DNA of 42,399 nt from CAZLYX01 sp964563885 (GTDB lineage: Bacteria > Pseudomonadota > Gammaproteobacteria > Burkholderiales > Neisseriaceae), in NCBI GenBank assembly GCA_964563885.1, contig CAZLYX010000013.1:1-42399 (forward strand). The letters run 5' to 3'. Every line of letters begins with the position of its first letter. The stretch's first letter is position 1. This document shows positions 25,431-33,450 of the stretch, piece by piece. Made by a program: the position numbers and the translations under genes. The notes beneath the pieces were generated by a model. It saw nothing but the letters and a program-made list of their open reading frames with translations. It was not told the origin of the DNA and did not search any database.

Positions 25431-26975
25431 ATGAACCGCTTGCGCCCGCTCCATACTTTATTAATCGCCCTGATTCCGCTTGGATTCTTGGCGATAATGG
25501 TGGTGGCTCCGCTGGTGGCGTTGTTTAATTACCAAGACAGTGGCACTGCTTGGATGATGTTGGCCGACGATTATATTCAATGGCGTATTGTGTGGACGGC
25601 AATGCAAGCCGTTATAACTTCTGTGTTGGTGCTGCTGTTGGGCATACCTGTAGCATGGGTGTTGGCACGCCTAGATTTCAAAGGGCGCCGTTTGATTTTG
25701 CGGTTGCTGATGCTGCCTTTTGTGATGCCAACGCTGGTGGCGGGCATGGGTGTATTGGCCTTATTTGGTGCCCACGGTTTAATTTCTTCGGGCTGGGAAG
25801 ATACGCCTTATCTGCTACTTTATGGCAACGTATTTTTTAACTTGCCGGTATTAATTCGCGCTGCTTATCAAGGTTTTCTGCAAGTGCCCGACAGCCGCTT
25901 AAAAGCAGCACAAAGCTTGGGCGCCAATGCTTGGCAGCGTTTTACTCAAGTTGAATGGCCAGTATTGTTGCCGTGGCTGGCTGGTGGCGCATGTTTGGTG
26001 TTTTTATATTGTTTTTCAGGCTTTGGTTTAGCTTTGCTGCTTGGTGGCCATCACTATGCCACGGTAGAAGTAGAAATTTATCAGCTTATCGCCTATGAAT
26101 TAGACTTTGCTCAAGCCAGTGTATTGGTTTGGCTGGTGCTCGGTATTACGGGTTTAGCTGGCGGTTTGTATGCAATTTTGAGTAAATTAGTGGCTTCTAG
26201 TCGCAACATTCGCAGTAGGCTACCTGAAAAACCTCAGCATCTTGGCGAGCGCTTACTGTTGAGTGCGGCGTTGATTATCTTACTGTGCAGTTGCGCACTG
26301 CCTTTGCTGGCGATTGTCGCCAAAGCGGCGCAAGCAGGCAGCTCTTGGGCAGTTTTAACTGAGTTGGAAACACTACAAGCAGGTTGGAATACTCTGCGGT
26401 TTATGTCAGCAGCGATGGTGCTGGCCATTATCTTGGGCTTATTGCACGCTGCACTAGCCCAGCGTTTGGCTTGGGTGCGCGGTATTACTTTTCTACCATT
26501 TATGGTGTCGCCCGTGTGTGTCGCGTTTGGCGTGTTATTGCTTTATCCTGAGTGGTCAGCTTCGTTACCGCTGTTAATCGCCACTTACGCATTATTGGCC
26601 TATCCGTTCATCACCAAAGATGTTTTAGCAGCGTGGGACGCTTTGCCACTCCATTACAGCGCGGCAGCTCGCAGCCTGGGCGCATCACGTTGGCAAAGTA
26701 TGCGTTGGGTTACATTGCCGCTTCTGATGCCCGCGTTGCGCCGTGGCTTAACTTTAGCTGCTGCCACCTGTATTGGCGAATTTGCTGCCACATTATTTCT
26801 GTCGCGCCCAGAATGGCAAACACTCACTACCTTGATTTACCATCATTTAAGCACTGCTGGCGCTGATAATCATGACCGTGCGATGGTGCTCACTGTGGTA
26901 TTAATGTCTTTAGCGTTGCTTGTTTTTGTAATGCTCGATGCAACTGAAAAAAACCATTCTGATAAGGCTACCTGA
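25431..26975 (+). CDS. ABC importer permease with two fused permease domains (ThiP/FbpB type)
   Basis: 514 residues and about twelve hydrophobic segments in two homologous halves. Each half has the cytoplasmic EAA-type loop that contacts the ATPase: AAQSLGANAWQRFTQVEWP and AARSLGASRWQSMRWVTLP. Fused permeases of this kind serve thiamine (ThiP) or ferric iron (FbpB) importers. The stretch GGHHYATVEVEIYQLIAYE looks more like ThiP to me, but the substrate is uncertain. No periplasmic binding-protein gene is adjacent. An uptake sequence inside (26217-26228) is read as RLPE, and a second one (26965-26976) supplies the TGA stop. Confidence 0.88.
   Translation: MNRLRPLHTLLIALIPLGFLAIMVVAPLVALFNYQDSGTAWMMLADDYIQWRIVWTAMQAVITSVLVLLLGIPVAWVLARLDFKGRRLILRLLMLPFVMPTLVAGMGVLALFGAHGLISSGWEDTPYLLLYGNVFFNLPVLIRAAYQGFLQVPDSRLKAAQSLGANAWQRFTQVEWPVLLPWLAGGACLVFLYCFSGFGLALLLGGHHYATVEVEIYQLIAYELDFAQASVLVWLVLGITGLAGGLYAILSKLVASSRNIRSRLPEKPQHLGERLLLSAALIILLCSCALPLLAIVAKAAQAGSSWAVLTELETLQAGWNTLRFMSAAMVLAIILGLLHAALAQRLAWVRGITFLPFMVSPVCVAFGVLLLYPEWSASLPLLIATYALLAYPFITKDVLAAWDALPLHYSAAARSLGASRWQSMRWVTLPLLMPALRRGLTLAAATCIGEFAATLFLSRPEWQTLTTLIYHHLSTAGADNHDRAMVLTVVLMSLALLVFVMLDATEKNHSDKAT
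26217..26228 (+). repeat. DNA uptake sequence inside the permease gene
   Basis: Exact AGGCTACCTGAA, read in frame as Arg-Leu-Pro-Glu in the cytoplasmic linker between the two permease halves. Confidence 0.85.
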
Positions 26976-27006
26976 AAACTTTATGCTGTCTTTAAGATAG
27001 CCTTAT
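26963..27006 (+). terminator. Weak uptake-sequence hairpin between permease and ATPase genes
   Basis: Exact AGGCTACCTGAA (26965-26976) overlaps the permease stop codon. The opposite arm (AAGATAGCCTTA) is degenerate, so the stem is partial. It may attenuate rather than stop transcription into the ATPase gene. Confidence 0.5.
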
Positions 27007-27032
27007 TTTGATTTACTACGGCAAACCAAACT

Positions 27033-27980
27033 ATGCTTGAATTAAAAAACATCAGTAAATCTTTCGGCACCAAAGTTGTTGCCGACCACATCAGCTTTAG
27101 CTTAGATCGCAATCATCTATTGGCGATTCTTGGCCCATCTGGCTGTGGTAAATCAACCCTACTCAATATTGCAGCAGGCTTAGTTGCACCCGATAGCGGT
27201 GAGGTATGGCTCAACGGCCAAAACTATACTCAGCTAGCACCAGAAAAAAGACGGGCTGGCCTAATGTTTCAAGATTACGCGCTTTTACCCCATTTGAATG
27301 TATGGGAAAACGTTGCTTTTGGCTTGAAGATGCAAGGTGTTGCTCATGAAGCAGCTCAGCAACGTGCCCGAGCCATGTTGGCACAAGTTGGTCTATCCGC
27401 TGAAAGTGAACGCAGCACCGATACTTTATCAGGCGGTGAGCAACAGCGCGTAGCATTGGCCAGAGCCTTAATCATTGAGCCGCGTTTATTGCTACTAGAT
27501 GAGCCGTTCTCCAGCCTCGACAACAACTTAAGGCTGCAATTACGTAAGCAAACCATAGCGTTAATTGGCCAACAAAATATTCCATCTATTTTGGTGACCC
27601 ATAATCCAGAAGAAGCATTTGCCATGGCCGATTACATTGCCCTAATGCGTGAAGGTCATTTTATTCAATTCGACACACCAGAGGCTGTGCTCAAGCGCCC
27701 AGCTAGTGAATGGGCTGCGCGTTTGATTGACTGCTTAAATGTCACGCCAACGCATTACATTCCCCAACAAGCCTTGCATTTTAACCATGCCGAAGGCTTG
27801 CCCAGCCTATTAAAACAAGTCTTGCGTCAACCAGAATATTGCCGGCTCATCATACAACACCCAGCGTATGGTGAGCTGTTGCTAAATCTAGACTGGCCCA
27901 GCGCTAGTCATTTAAATGTGCACGACAACAGCACTTGGCCACTGTACGTCGATAAACAACTCATTGTTCACTTTAGCTAA
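27033..27980 (+). CDS. ABC importer ATP-binding protein (partner of the upstream permease)
   Basis: 315 residues. Walker A GPSGCGKST (34-42), signature LSGGEQQR (132-139), Walker B LLLLDEP (152-158) and switch H190. The nucleotide-binding core ends near residue 220. About 95 further residues form a C-terminal extension of the kind seen in FbpC/PotA-like ATPases, but without strong similarity that I recognise. It lies 57 bp behind the permease gene, with a weak hairpin between them. Confidence 0.9.
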   Translation: MLELKNISKSFGTKVVADHISFSLDRNHLLAILGPSGCGKSTLLNIAAGLVAPDSGEVWLNGQNYTQLAPEKRRAGLMFQDYALLPHLNVWENVAFGLKMQGVAHEAAQQRARAMLAQVGLSAESERSTDTLSGGEQQRVALARALIIEPRLLLLDEPFSSLDNNLRLQLRKQTIALIGQQNIPSILVTHNPEEAFAMADYIALMREGHFIQFDTPEAVLKRPASEWAARLIDCLNVTPTHYIPQQALHFNHAEGLPSLLKQVLRQPEYCRLIIQHPAYGELLLNLDWPSASHLNVHDNSTWPLYVDKQLIVHFS

Positions 27981-27992
27981 AGTCTATTTAAA

Positions 27993-28056
27993 ATAGGCTA
28001 CCTGAATATTTTAGCTTAGCTGGTATTGATAAGTTAAAATATTCAGGTAGCCTTTA
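27993..28056 (+). terminator. Extended uptake-sequence-pair terminator of the ABC operon
   Basis: Uptake sequences 27995-28006 and 28042-28053 within 24-bp arms (27995-28018 and 28030-28053) having one mismatch. This is the last exact uptake sequence before 34176. Confidence 0.88.
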
Positions 28057-28291
28057 TATTTCTTTACTATAACGCTCATCTTGCCGATGCAACACTGCAG
28101 TTACAGTAAAAAATGGTTTAAAGTTTTTTTACTCGAAGCCTTTGTCAGCAGCATCTAAATGCCAATCTTGATTATGCTTACTTGATCTACGACCACCTCA
28201 GAAAATCTAGCAACCGTTTATTCCACGGCAACCTAACTTTACATCTAAAGTGCCTATAATATGGCATTATTTCTCACTCATTAATGCCAAT

Positions 28292-29081
28292 ATGAAAACC
28301 GGTTTATTAACACTTTCTGCATCTTTATTGCTAGCTACCTTCGTCAAGCCGGCTTATGCCACTATTTACATTTGCCCAGCAAACGGCCAAGCAGTGTTTA
28401 GCTCAGTCAAAACCAGTCCTCTTTGTCAAGAATCAAAAATGGACGGTATCAGCGTAACAACAGCTCCAACAACAGCTCCAACAACAGCTCCAACAACAGC
28501 TCCAACAACAGCTCCAACAACANNNNNNNNNNNNNNNNNNNNNNNNNNNNNNNNNNNNNNNNNNNNNNNNNNNNNNNNNNNNNNNNNNNNNNNNNNNNNN
28601 NNNNNNNNNNNNNNNNNNNNNNGCTGTAACAACAGCCGTAACAACAGCCGTAACAACAGTTCCAACAGCAGCCGTAGCTGCGCCCGAAACGTATAACAGC
28701 CAAGAGAGTGATGCCATCACGAAAATTTGGGACGCCTCTGAGCTTGGTTCTTATGATGACGTAAAAATCCTACCCACTACGCCAAAAAGTGAATCTGACG
28801 CACAAATAAACATCAAGCTGCGCAACGAAACCAACAAACCGAGCAAATATAAAAAGCCTACCTATACCGCACCCGTATTTGAACCTAAATCCAGACCAAA
28901 GCTTACACGCAAACAGATCCTACAAAATGAAATAAAGACTGAACAATCGGCTTTAGCACATGCTAAATCTCGATTAGAGGCTGCAAAAAAATCAGGCAAG
29001 GGTACAGCCATTGCCCAACATCAACGCGCTGTGAACGACAGGGAAGCGAATATACGTGCTATCAAAAGTGAAATGCGTTAA
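28292..29081 (+). CDS. Exported DUF4124-like protein with TTAP repeats, interrupted by an assembly gap
   Basis: The N-terminal part has a signal peptide (MKTGLLTLSASLLLATFVKP...AYA) and a short DUF4124-like segment (IYICPANGQAVFSS). A 12-bp repeat (ACAACAGCTCCA, Thr-Thr-Ala-Pro) starts at 28457 with 5.5 copies, then 100 N. After the gap the natural frame starts at 28623 and reads AVTTAVTTAVTTVP, then a C-terminal part ending in a charged helix (KQILQNEIKTEQ...ANIRAIKSEMR) and TAA at 29079-29081. That frame is out of phase with the 5' part only because 100 is not a multiple of three; the apparent early stop near 28696 is an artefact. Helical tails of this kind are common in DUF4124 proteins. 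Function unknown, likely periplasmic. Confidence 0.75.
28457..28522 (+). repeat. 12-bp tandem repeat (TTAP-coding), 5.5 copies before the gap
   Basis: Unit ACAACAGCTCCA. After the gap a related unit ACAACAGCCGTA (TTAV) appears. The true copy number is unknown. Confidence 0.95.
28523..28622. other. Assembly gap (100 N)
   Basis: Exactly 100 N, the usual placeholder for a gap of unknown size, lying inside the tandem repeat. The real length must be a multiple of 3, probably of 12, for the gene to stay open. Confidence 0.97.
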
Positions 29082-29122
29082 TCCTCAGCATTTCTTACTT
29101 TTTATAAACCCTTATATCTATC

Positions 29123-29164
29123 TAATAAAGCTCGATTACTAATTTTGGTAATCGAGCTTTATTA
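29123..29164 (+). terminator. Terminator after the DUF4124-like gene
   Basis: 17-bp perfect arms TAATAAAGCTCGATTAC (29123-29139) and their complement (29148-29164) with an 8-base loop. No uptake sequence used. Confidence 0.8.
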
Positions 29165-29235
29165 AATTACTTTGTATTGAGCCAAAAGACCTATTTCTTA
29201 AAACTCATTAAGTCAAACTTCGCTGCACAGGCTTA

Positions 29236-29391
29236 TTACTTATCTTCCTTCACAACTTCAACACATGGATTAGGGACGAATCCAAACAACCAGCCAGCAA
29301 CAGAGTTAGCAGATATGCATCGCACAAAGCATTCTATTCTAACGCCTCCCAAATATTTAACAATTAATTCTCTATCAACAGCAATCCACAT
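29236..29391 (-). CDS. Candidate small protein of 51 residues
   Basis: A reverse-strand ATG frame reads MWIAVDRELIVKYLGGVRIE, followed by a second half with GWLFGFVPNPCVEVV and an acidic end KEDK. The composition (balanced charge, Gly, Pro, three Cys) looks more like a real protein than AT-rich noise, but I see no good ribosome binding site and do not recognise the family. It could be intact, or the 3' end of an eroded gene. It lies in a 720-bp AT-rich patch without uptake sequences. Confidence 0.35.
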   Translation of the reverse strand: MWIAVDRELIVKYLGGVRIECFVRCISANSVAGWLFGFVPNPCVEVVKEDK

Positions 29392-29510
29392 ATAACGCAC
29401 CAAACAAGCTTCACTTATTCTAGCAACACCGTATTATTATCAATACTTTAATCACTACTTTCTATACAACATAAAACCTTTATGCTTTATTACCTTCAAA
29501 AAATTCAATA

Positions 29511-29526
29511 TGTTCCACGTGAAACA
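29511..29526 (-). other. parS-like ParB binding site 1
   Basis: TGTTCCACGTGAAACA, which read on the reverse strand is TGTTTCACGTGGAACA, one base off the parS consensus TGTTTCACGTGAAACA. It lies in intergenic DNA and is embedded in a longer palindrome (CAATATG...CATATTG). Confidence 0.82.
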
Positions 29527-29611
29527 TATTGAGCGTAAGTATTTTAAAGCTCTTGGAGCCCACTAGTAATACTTAAGCTCACATACAAAGGATTAGAAAT
29601 TCTAGTTTAAT

Positions 29612-29788
29612 TTAGCATAACGAGTAGCACACTGCTAATATGGTGCAGATATAACTTGGAAACCACTCAGAATCAATTGACAAAATAGCAGGAGACAACT
29701 CAGATATTTTTCGATACTTAACAAAAACAGGGCCAGTATCTACTATCTATTTTTTGAATTCTTTATCACTGCTAATTTTAATTAACAT
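29612..29788 (-). pseudogene. Small ORF interrupted by an in-frame TAG
   Basis: Reverse-strand ATG at 29788 preceded by AGAGG reads MLIKISSDKEFKK, then TAG (29747-29749), then continues in the same frame as IVDTGPVFVKYRKISELSPA...SEWFPSYIC and stops at TAA (29612-29614). The 44 codons after the TAG are protein-like, so this looks like a recently broken small gene. Family not recognised. Orphan immunity-type genes are a possible class, but that is a guess. Confidence 0.35.
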
Positions 29789-29803
29789 CTAACCTCTTAC
29801 CTC

Positions 29804-30406
29804 TTACAACACCTCAATATCTATTGATCTTGCCTGTTGCCACGCGGCAAGACAAGCATCAAATGTAGCCAATGGCACTTCAACAGTAAGGCGGCAGTCT
29901 ATTTGCAAGTCTTGCTTCATTACCTGCGCTTGGTGTTGCTTAGCAATGAGCAGTGCATCATTCAAATAAGGATAATCACATATTAGCAGCGCAACTTTCT
30001 TGATATTTTTTTGTATTGTTTGCGCCTGGTTCAGCACTTCCGCTGTAACAGTTTTATAAGCCCTGATCAAACCAGGTACACCCAACAGCGTTCCACCAAA
30101 ATATCTAACCACCACCACTAACACATCAGTTAACTCTGCTGAGTCAATCTGCCCAAGAATGGGTCGCCCAGCACTTCCAGCAGGCTCACCATCATCGTTA
30201 GCGCGAAATTGTAAACCATCAACACCTACTCGATATGCATAACACCAGTGCACTGCTTTATAATGTTCTTTTTTGAGTGTCTCAACATGCTCTTTAACTT
30301 CATCTGCCAATTGAATAGGGTACGCAAACGCTATAAATCGGCTTCCTTTATCCTTATACTCTGTACTATAAGGCTCAGCAAGTGTCCTAAAATGAGTAAC
30401 AATCAT
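29804..30406 (-). CDS. YigZ/IMPACT family protein
   Basis: 200 residues from the ATG at 30406, supported by AAGGA upstream; the frame extends 12 codons further without such a signal. The UPF0029/Impact domain shows DDGEPAGSAGRPIL (71-84) and RYFGGTLLGVPGL (101-113). A C-terminal ferredoxin-like domain (DUF1949) follows. Homologues include E. coli YigZ and eukaryotic IMPACT, a regulator of translation through Gcn2. The bacterial function is not settled. It sits between two parS-like sites. Confidence 0.9.
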   Translation of the reverse strand: MIVTHFRTLAEPYSTEYKDKGSRFIAFAYPIQLADEVKEHVETLKKEHYKAVHWCYAYRVGVDGLQFRANDDGEPAGSAGRPILGQIDSAELTDVLVVVVRYFGGTLLGVPGLIRAYKTVTAEVLNQAQTIQKNIKKVALLICDYPYLNDALLIAKQHQAQVMKQDLQIDCRLTVEVPLATFDACLAAWQQARSIDIEVL

Positions 30407-30514
30407 AATACTGACATCCTTATTCGAGCAAACATAACGCAATATAATTAATACAACTACTGCTTTTTAAATAATTAAAACTTTATGCAGCAAAAGCCCC
30501 ATAAAGTTTAAATA

Positions 30515-30530
30515 TGTTTCACGTGGAACA
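30515..30530 (+). other. parS-like ParB binding site 2
   Basis: TGTTTCACGTGGAACA in the intergenic space between etfA and the YigZ gene. Identical to the site at 33429 and to the complement of the site at 29511. Confidence 0.82.
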
Positions 30531-30562
30531 TGTATCCAATAGTTACTGTTGTAATTTACTAC

Positions 30563-31504
30563 TTAGCCCAGTTTCTTCAATTCCGCAGTTAACTCAGGCG
30601 CAAGCTCAAACAGATCGCCCACCAAACCATAGTCTGCATAATTAAACATAGGTGCATCGGGATCTTTATTTATCGCCACTACTATTCTACTGTCTTGCAT
30701 GCCTGCAGCATGTTGAATCGCACCTGAAATACCTACTGCAATATAAAGTTCTGGCGCCACCACTTTACCAGTTTGGCCTACCTGATAATCATTAGGTGCG
30801 TACTCAGCATCCACCGCCGCTCGTGAAGCACCAATTGCAGCACCTAAAACATCAGCTAATGGCACCAATATTGCTTTAAATTGCTCAGCACTTCCTAAGG
30901 CTCGTCCACCAGAAACCACAACACGTGCTTGAGTTAATTCAGGGCGTTCAGACTGTGTTAATTCTCTGCTTATAAAACGGCTTAACTGCTGAGAGGGTGT
31001 AGCTGGTACCAATTGTATTTCAGCCTTGCCACCTGTAGCAGCCACCGCATCAAAGGCCGTAGCACGGAATGTTAAAACTTGTTTAACTTCCTTGCTTACC
31101 ACTGTTTTCAATACATTACCTGCATATATTGGGCTAATAAATGATTTATCATTAATTATTTTGACAATATCTGAAATAGGCTGAATATCTAATAAAGCCG
31201 CCACTCTGGGCATAAGATTTTTACCGAATGCATTAGCTGAAGCGGCAATATGGCTGTACGAGTCTGCAAGCTTAACCACTAAAGGTGCTAACTCTTCAGC
31301 CAAAGCATCCGCATAATAGGGCGCATCAGCAAACAAAACGCTTGTTACACTTTGTACCTGCTTAGCAGCTTCTACTACCGATTGCGCATTAAATCCAGCA
31401 ACCAATAAGTGTATCTCACCTAGTTCAGTTGCAGCACCTATTGCATGTAGGGTGGCAGGGCTTAATTTATGATTATCATGTTCAGCAACGATCAATACGC
31501 TCAT
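30563..31504 (-). CDS. etfA: Electron transfer flavoprotein subunit alpha
   Basis: FAD-carrying subunit of the soluble electron carrier that takes electrons from acyl-CoA or other dehydrogenases to ETF:quinone oxidoreductase. 313 residues. The C-terminal FAD-binding part contains VVSGGRALGSAEQF and YIAVGISGAIQHAAGM, the family signature area, followed by VVAINKDPDAPMF. GGAG precedes the start. It lies 11 bp after etfB in one operon. No dehydrogenase partner is encoded in the window. Confidence 0.96.
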   Translation of the reverse strand: MSVLIVAEHDNHKLSPATLHAIGAATELGEIHLLVAGFNAQSVVEAAKQVQSVTSVLFADAPYYADALAEELAPLVVKLADSYSHIAASANAFGKNLMPRVAALLDIQPISDIVKIINDKSFISPIYAGNVLKTVVSKEVKQVLTFRATAFDAVAATGGKAEIQLVPATPSQQLSRFISRELTQSERPELTQARVVVSGGRALGSAEQFKAILVPLADVLGAAIGASRAAVDAEYAPNDYQVGQTGKVVAPELYIAVGISGAIQHAAGMQDSRIVVAINKDPDAPMFNYADYGLVGDLFELAPELTAELKKLG

Positions 31505-31515
31505 GCTTATCTCCG

Positions 31516-32265
31516 TTAGATTACTTTAGCTTCATTTCTAAGCTTGTTTACCAACTCGGCAACGTTTGCAACTTTAATGCCAGCTGGCCGTGGTTGTGGC
31601 TCGGCGTATGCTGTAGTTTCAACACGTAAATCTGTCGATACACCTAAATCAGCTGGGCTAAATTTCTCTAAAGGTTTTTTCTTAGCCTGCATCAAATTGG
31701 GCAATTTTACAAAACGAGGTTCATTCAAGCGTAAATCCGTACTGATCACAGCAGGCAAGGTTAATGCCAACGTTTCAACACCACCGTCAATTTCGCGGGT
31801 AATGACTGCCTCATTGTCTAAAAGCTTTACTTTACTGGCAAACGTAGCTTGCGGCGCGCTTAACAGCGCAGCCAACATTTGTGCTGTTTGATTCGCATCA
31901 TTATCAATCGCTTGCTTACCTAGCAATATCAGCTTAGGCTGCTCTTTAAGCGCCACTGCTTTCAATAATTTAGCAACTGTGAGCGGCTCCAATACTGCAT
32001 CGGTTTCGACATGAATAGCGCGATCAGCACCCATAGCTAAGGCTGTTCGCAAGGTATCCTCACACTTTTTCTCACCCAGTGACACTGCAACAATTTCGCT
32101 AATTTTACCTGCTTCTTTTAAGCGAACAGCTTCTTCCACAGCGATTTCATCAAATGGATTCATCGACATTTTTACATTGCCAATATCTACATCTGAGCCA
32201 TCGGGTTTTACGCGGACTTTTACGTTGTAATCCACCACGCGTTTTACAGCAACAAGCGCTTTCAT
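31516..32265 (-). CDS. etfB: Electron transfer flavoprotein subunit beta
   Basis: Partner subunit of EtfA, binding AMP. 249 residues starting MKALVAVKRVVDYNVKVRVK, with the typical NPFDEIAVEEAVRLKE segment, a DNDANQTAQMLAALL region and a C-terminal KKPLEKFSPADLGV. AAGGAG stands 8 bp before the start. First gene of the etfBA pair, about 120 bp behind waaC, without an obvious terminator between. Confidence 0.96.
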   Translation of the reverse strand: MKALVAVKRVVDYNVKVRVKPDGSDVDIGNVKMSMNPFDEIAVEEAVRLKEAGKISEIVAVSLGEKKCEDTLRTALAMGADRAIHVETDAVLEPLTVAKLLKAVALKEQPKLILLGKQAIDNDANQTAQMLAALLSAPQATFASKVKLLDNEAVITREIDGGVETLALTLPAVISTDLRLNEPRFVKLPNLMQAKKKPLEKFSPADLGVSTDLRVETTAYAEPQPRPAGIKVANVAELVNKLRNEAKVI

Positions 32266-32387
32266 GGGTTCTCCTTACCCTTTGTTTCGGGCAATCAAGT
32301 TTAACTCAACCTAATCATCAATATATTAATTCATCAAAAATTAGCCACCGCTTTAACTGTGCTAATTATACCTTAAAGCTTAACCTT

Positions 32388-33380
32388 TTAGGTGACGAGC
32401 TTATGCTCACCAACAACCGGCTGTGCCAGCAGACTTTGCTGCAATAAATCATACACCGCATCCACAGTTGGCATTTGGCCAACACCACCAATATTCTGCG
32501 CCCACGCTGAAGTTTGCACACCTGTTTTCACAGGGTCGGTGTCAGTATATATACCAACCAATGGCTTATCCAAAGCATTGGCTAAATGTAATAAGCCAGT
32601 ATCTACTCCAATTACACTGTCGGCACGATCTAATAAATAAGCTGCCTGTAACAAATCTAAACGCTCACAAACTATTGCAAATGGCAAGTTAGCGGCTATG
32701 GCTTCAGCGCGCTTTTTTTCTACGTCATTACCCCATGGCAACATCACCGCCGCACCATCTTGGCCATTAAGCCGTGTTAGCAGCTCTAACCAATGATTTA
32801 AAGGCCACAACTTGCTATCACGACTGGTTGCATGCAGCGCCACATGGAAACGCTCTGGTAAGCCATTTATGTGGGCAGATTCAGGCACAACCACACCAAA
32901 ACTCATGGTTTGCGGCAAGGAATAACCAAAAGTCTGTGCAAACAACATCCGATTGCGCCAAACCGCGTTTCCGCGCTTATCCACCTGGAAAGTTTGATTA
33001 TATAAAAGTGCCGCCCACGGCTCGCGTGCAGATTGAAAGTTAAGCCCTTTAATAGGCACATTGGCTATTTTTGAAAAGGCTGCGCTTTTTAACAAACCTT
33101 GACTATCTAAAACAACATCAAATTTATTTCGTTGCAGCCCAATCCTCAAGCGGTTCATTTCTCGCCACGTATCTGGTGCAGAGAGCTGTTTACGCCATTG
33201 CCTCCATCGCATAGTATGCACTTGCCTTACAAATGGGTGTAGCCGCGCAATATCAGCAAAGCCAGCTTCACTTAGCCAATGCAACTCAACATCCGGACGC
33301 ATGCGCGATAAATCATCTATTGCCGGCAAGGTGTGAATTAAATCACCCATGCTTGATAGGCGTACAAGCAAAACTTTCAT
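32388..33380 (-). CDS. waaC: LPS/LOS heptosyltransferase I
   Basis: GT9 glycosyltransferase that adds the first heptose to Kdo-lipid A at the inner face of the inner membrane. 330 residues, starting MKVLLVRLSSMGDLIHTLPA, the classic heptosyltransferase start, with DSQGLLKSA and the late motif GVDTGLLHLANAL that contacts ADP-heptose. With lpxC in the same window this supports a LOS-bearing outer membrane. A parS-like site lies 49 bp upstream. Confidence 0.93.
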   Translation of the reverse strand: MKVLLVRLSSMGDLIHTLPAIDDLSRMRPDVELHWLSEAGFADIARLHPFVRQVHTMRWRQWRKQLSAPDTWREMNRLRIGLQRNKFDVVLDSQGLLKSAAFSKIANVPIKGLNFQSAREPWAALLYNQTFQVDKRGNAVWRNRMLFAQTFGYSLPQTMSFGVVVPESAHINGLPERFHVALHATSRDSKLWPLNHWLELLTRLNGQDGAAVMLPWGNDVEKKRAEAIAANLPFAIVCERLDLLQAAYLLDRADSVIGVDTGLLHLANALDKPLVGIYTDTDPVKTGVQTSAWAQNIGGVGQMPTVDAVYDLLQQSLLAQPVVGEHKLVT

Positions 33381-33428
33381 CAGCGTTTTAGCTTTCTAAG
33401 GATAAGTCGTTTCAAGTAGCGTTGTGAA

Positions 33429-33444
33429 TGTTTCACGTGGAACA
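33429..33444 (+). other. parS-like ParB binding site 3
   Basis: TGTTTCACGTGGAACA in the 70-bp space between waaC and the nicotinamidase gene. Confidence 0.82.
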
Positions 33445-33450
33445 TTACTC

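Noticed and set aside
28087..28158. Short forward frame MQHCSYSKKWFKVFLLEAF
   Set aside because: Only about 23 codons, with no ribosome binding site and no second fragment nearby to support a pseudogene.
28292..28696. Short protein ending in a Cys/Asn/Ser/Arg-rich tail after the N gap
   Set aside because: The tail comes from reading the 3' side in a wrong frame, because the 100-N placeholder is not a multiple of three.
29177..29395. 72-codon forward frame in the AT-rich patch
   Set aside because: Antisense to the more protein-like 51-residue reverse frame, and no ribosome binding site.
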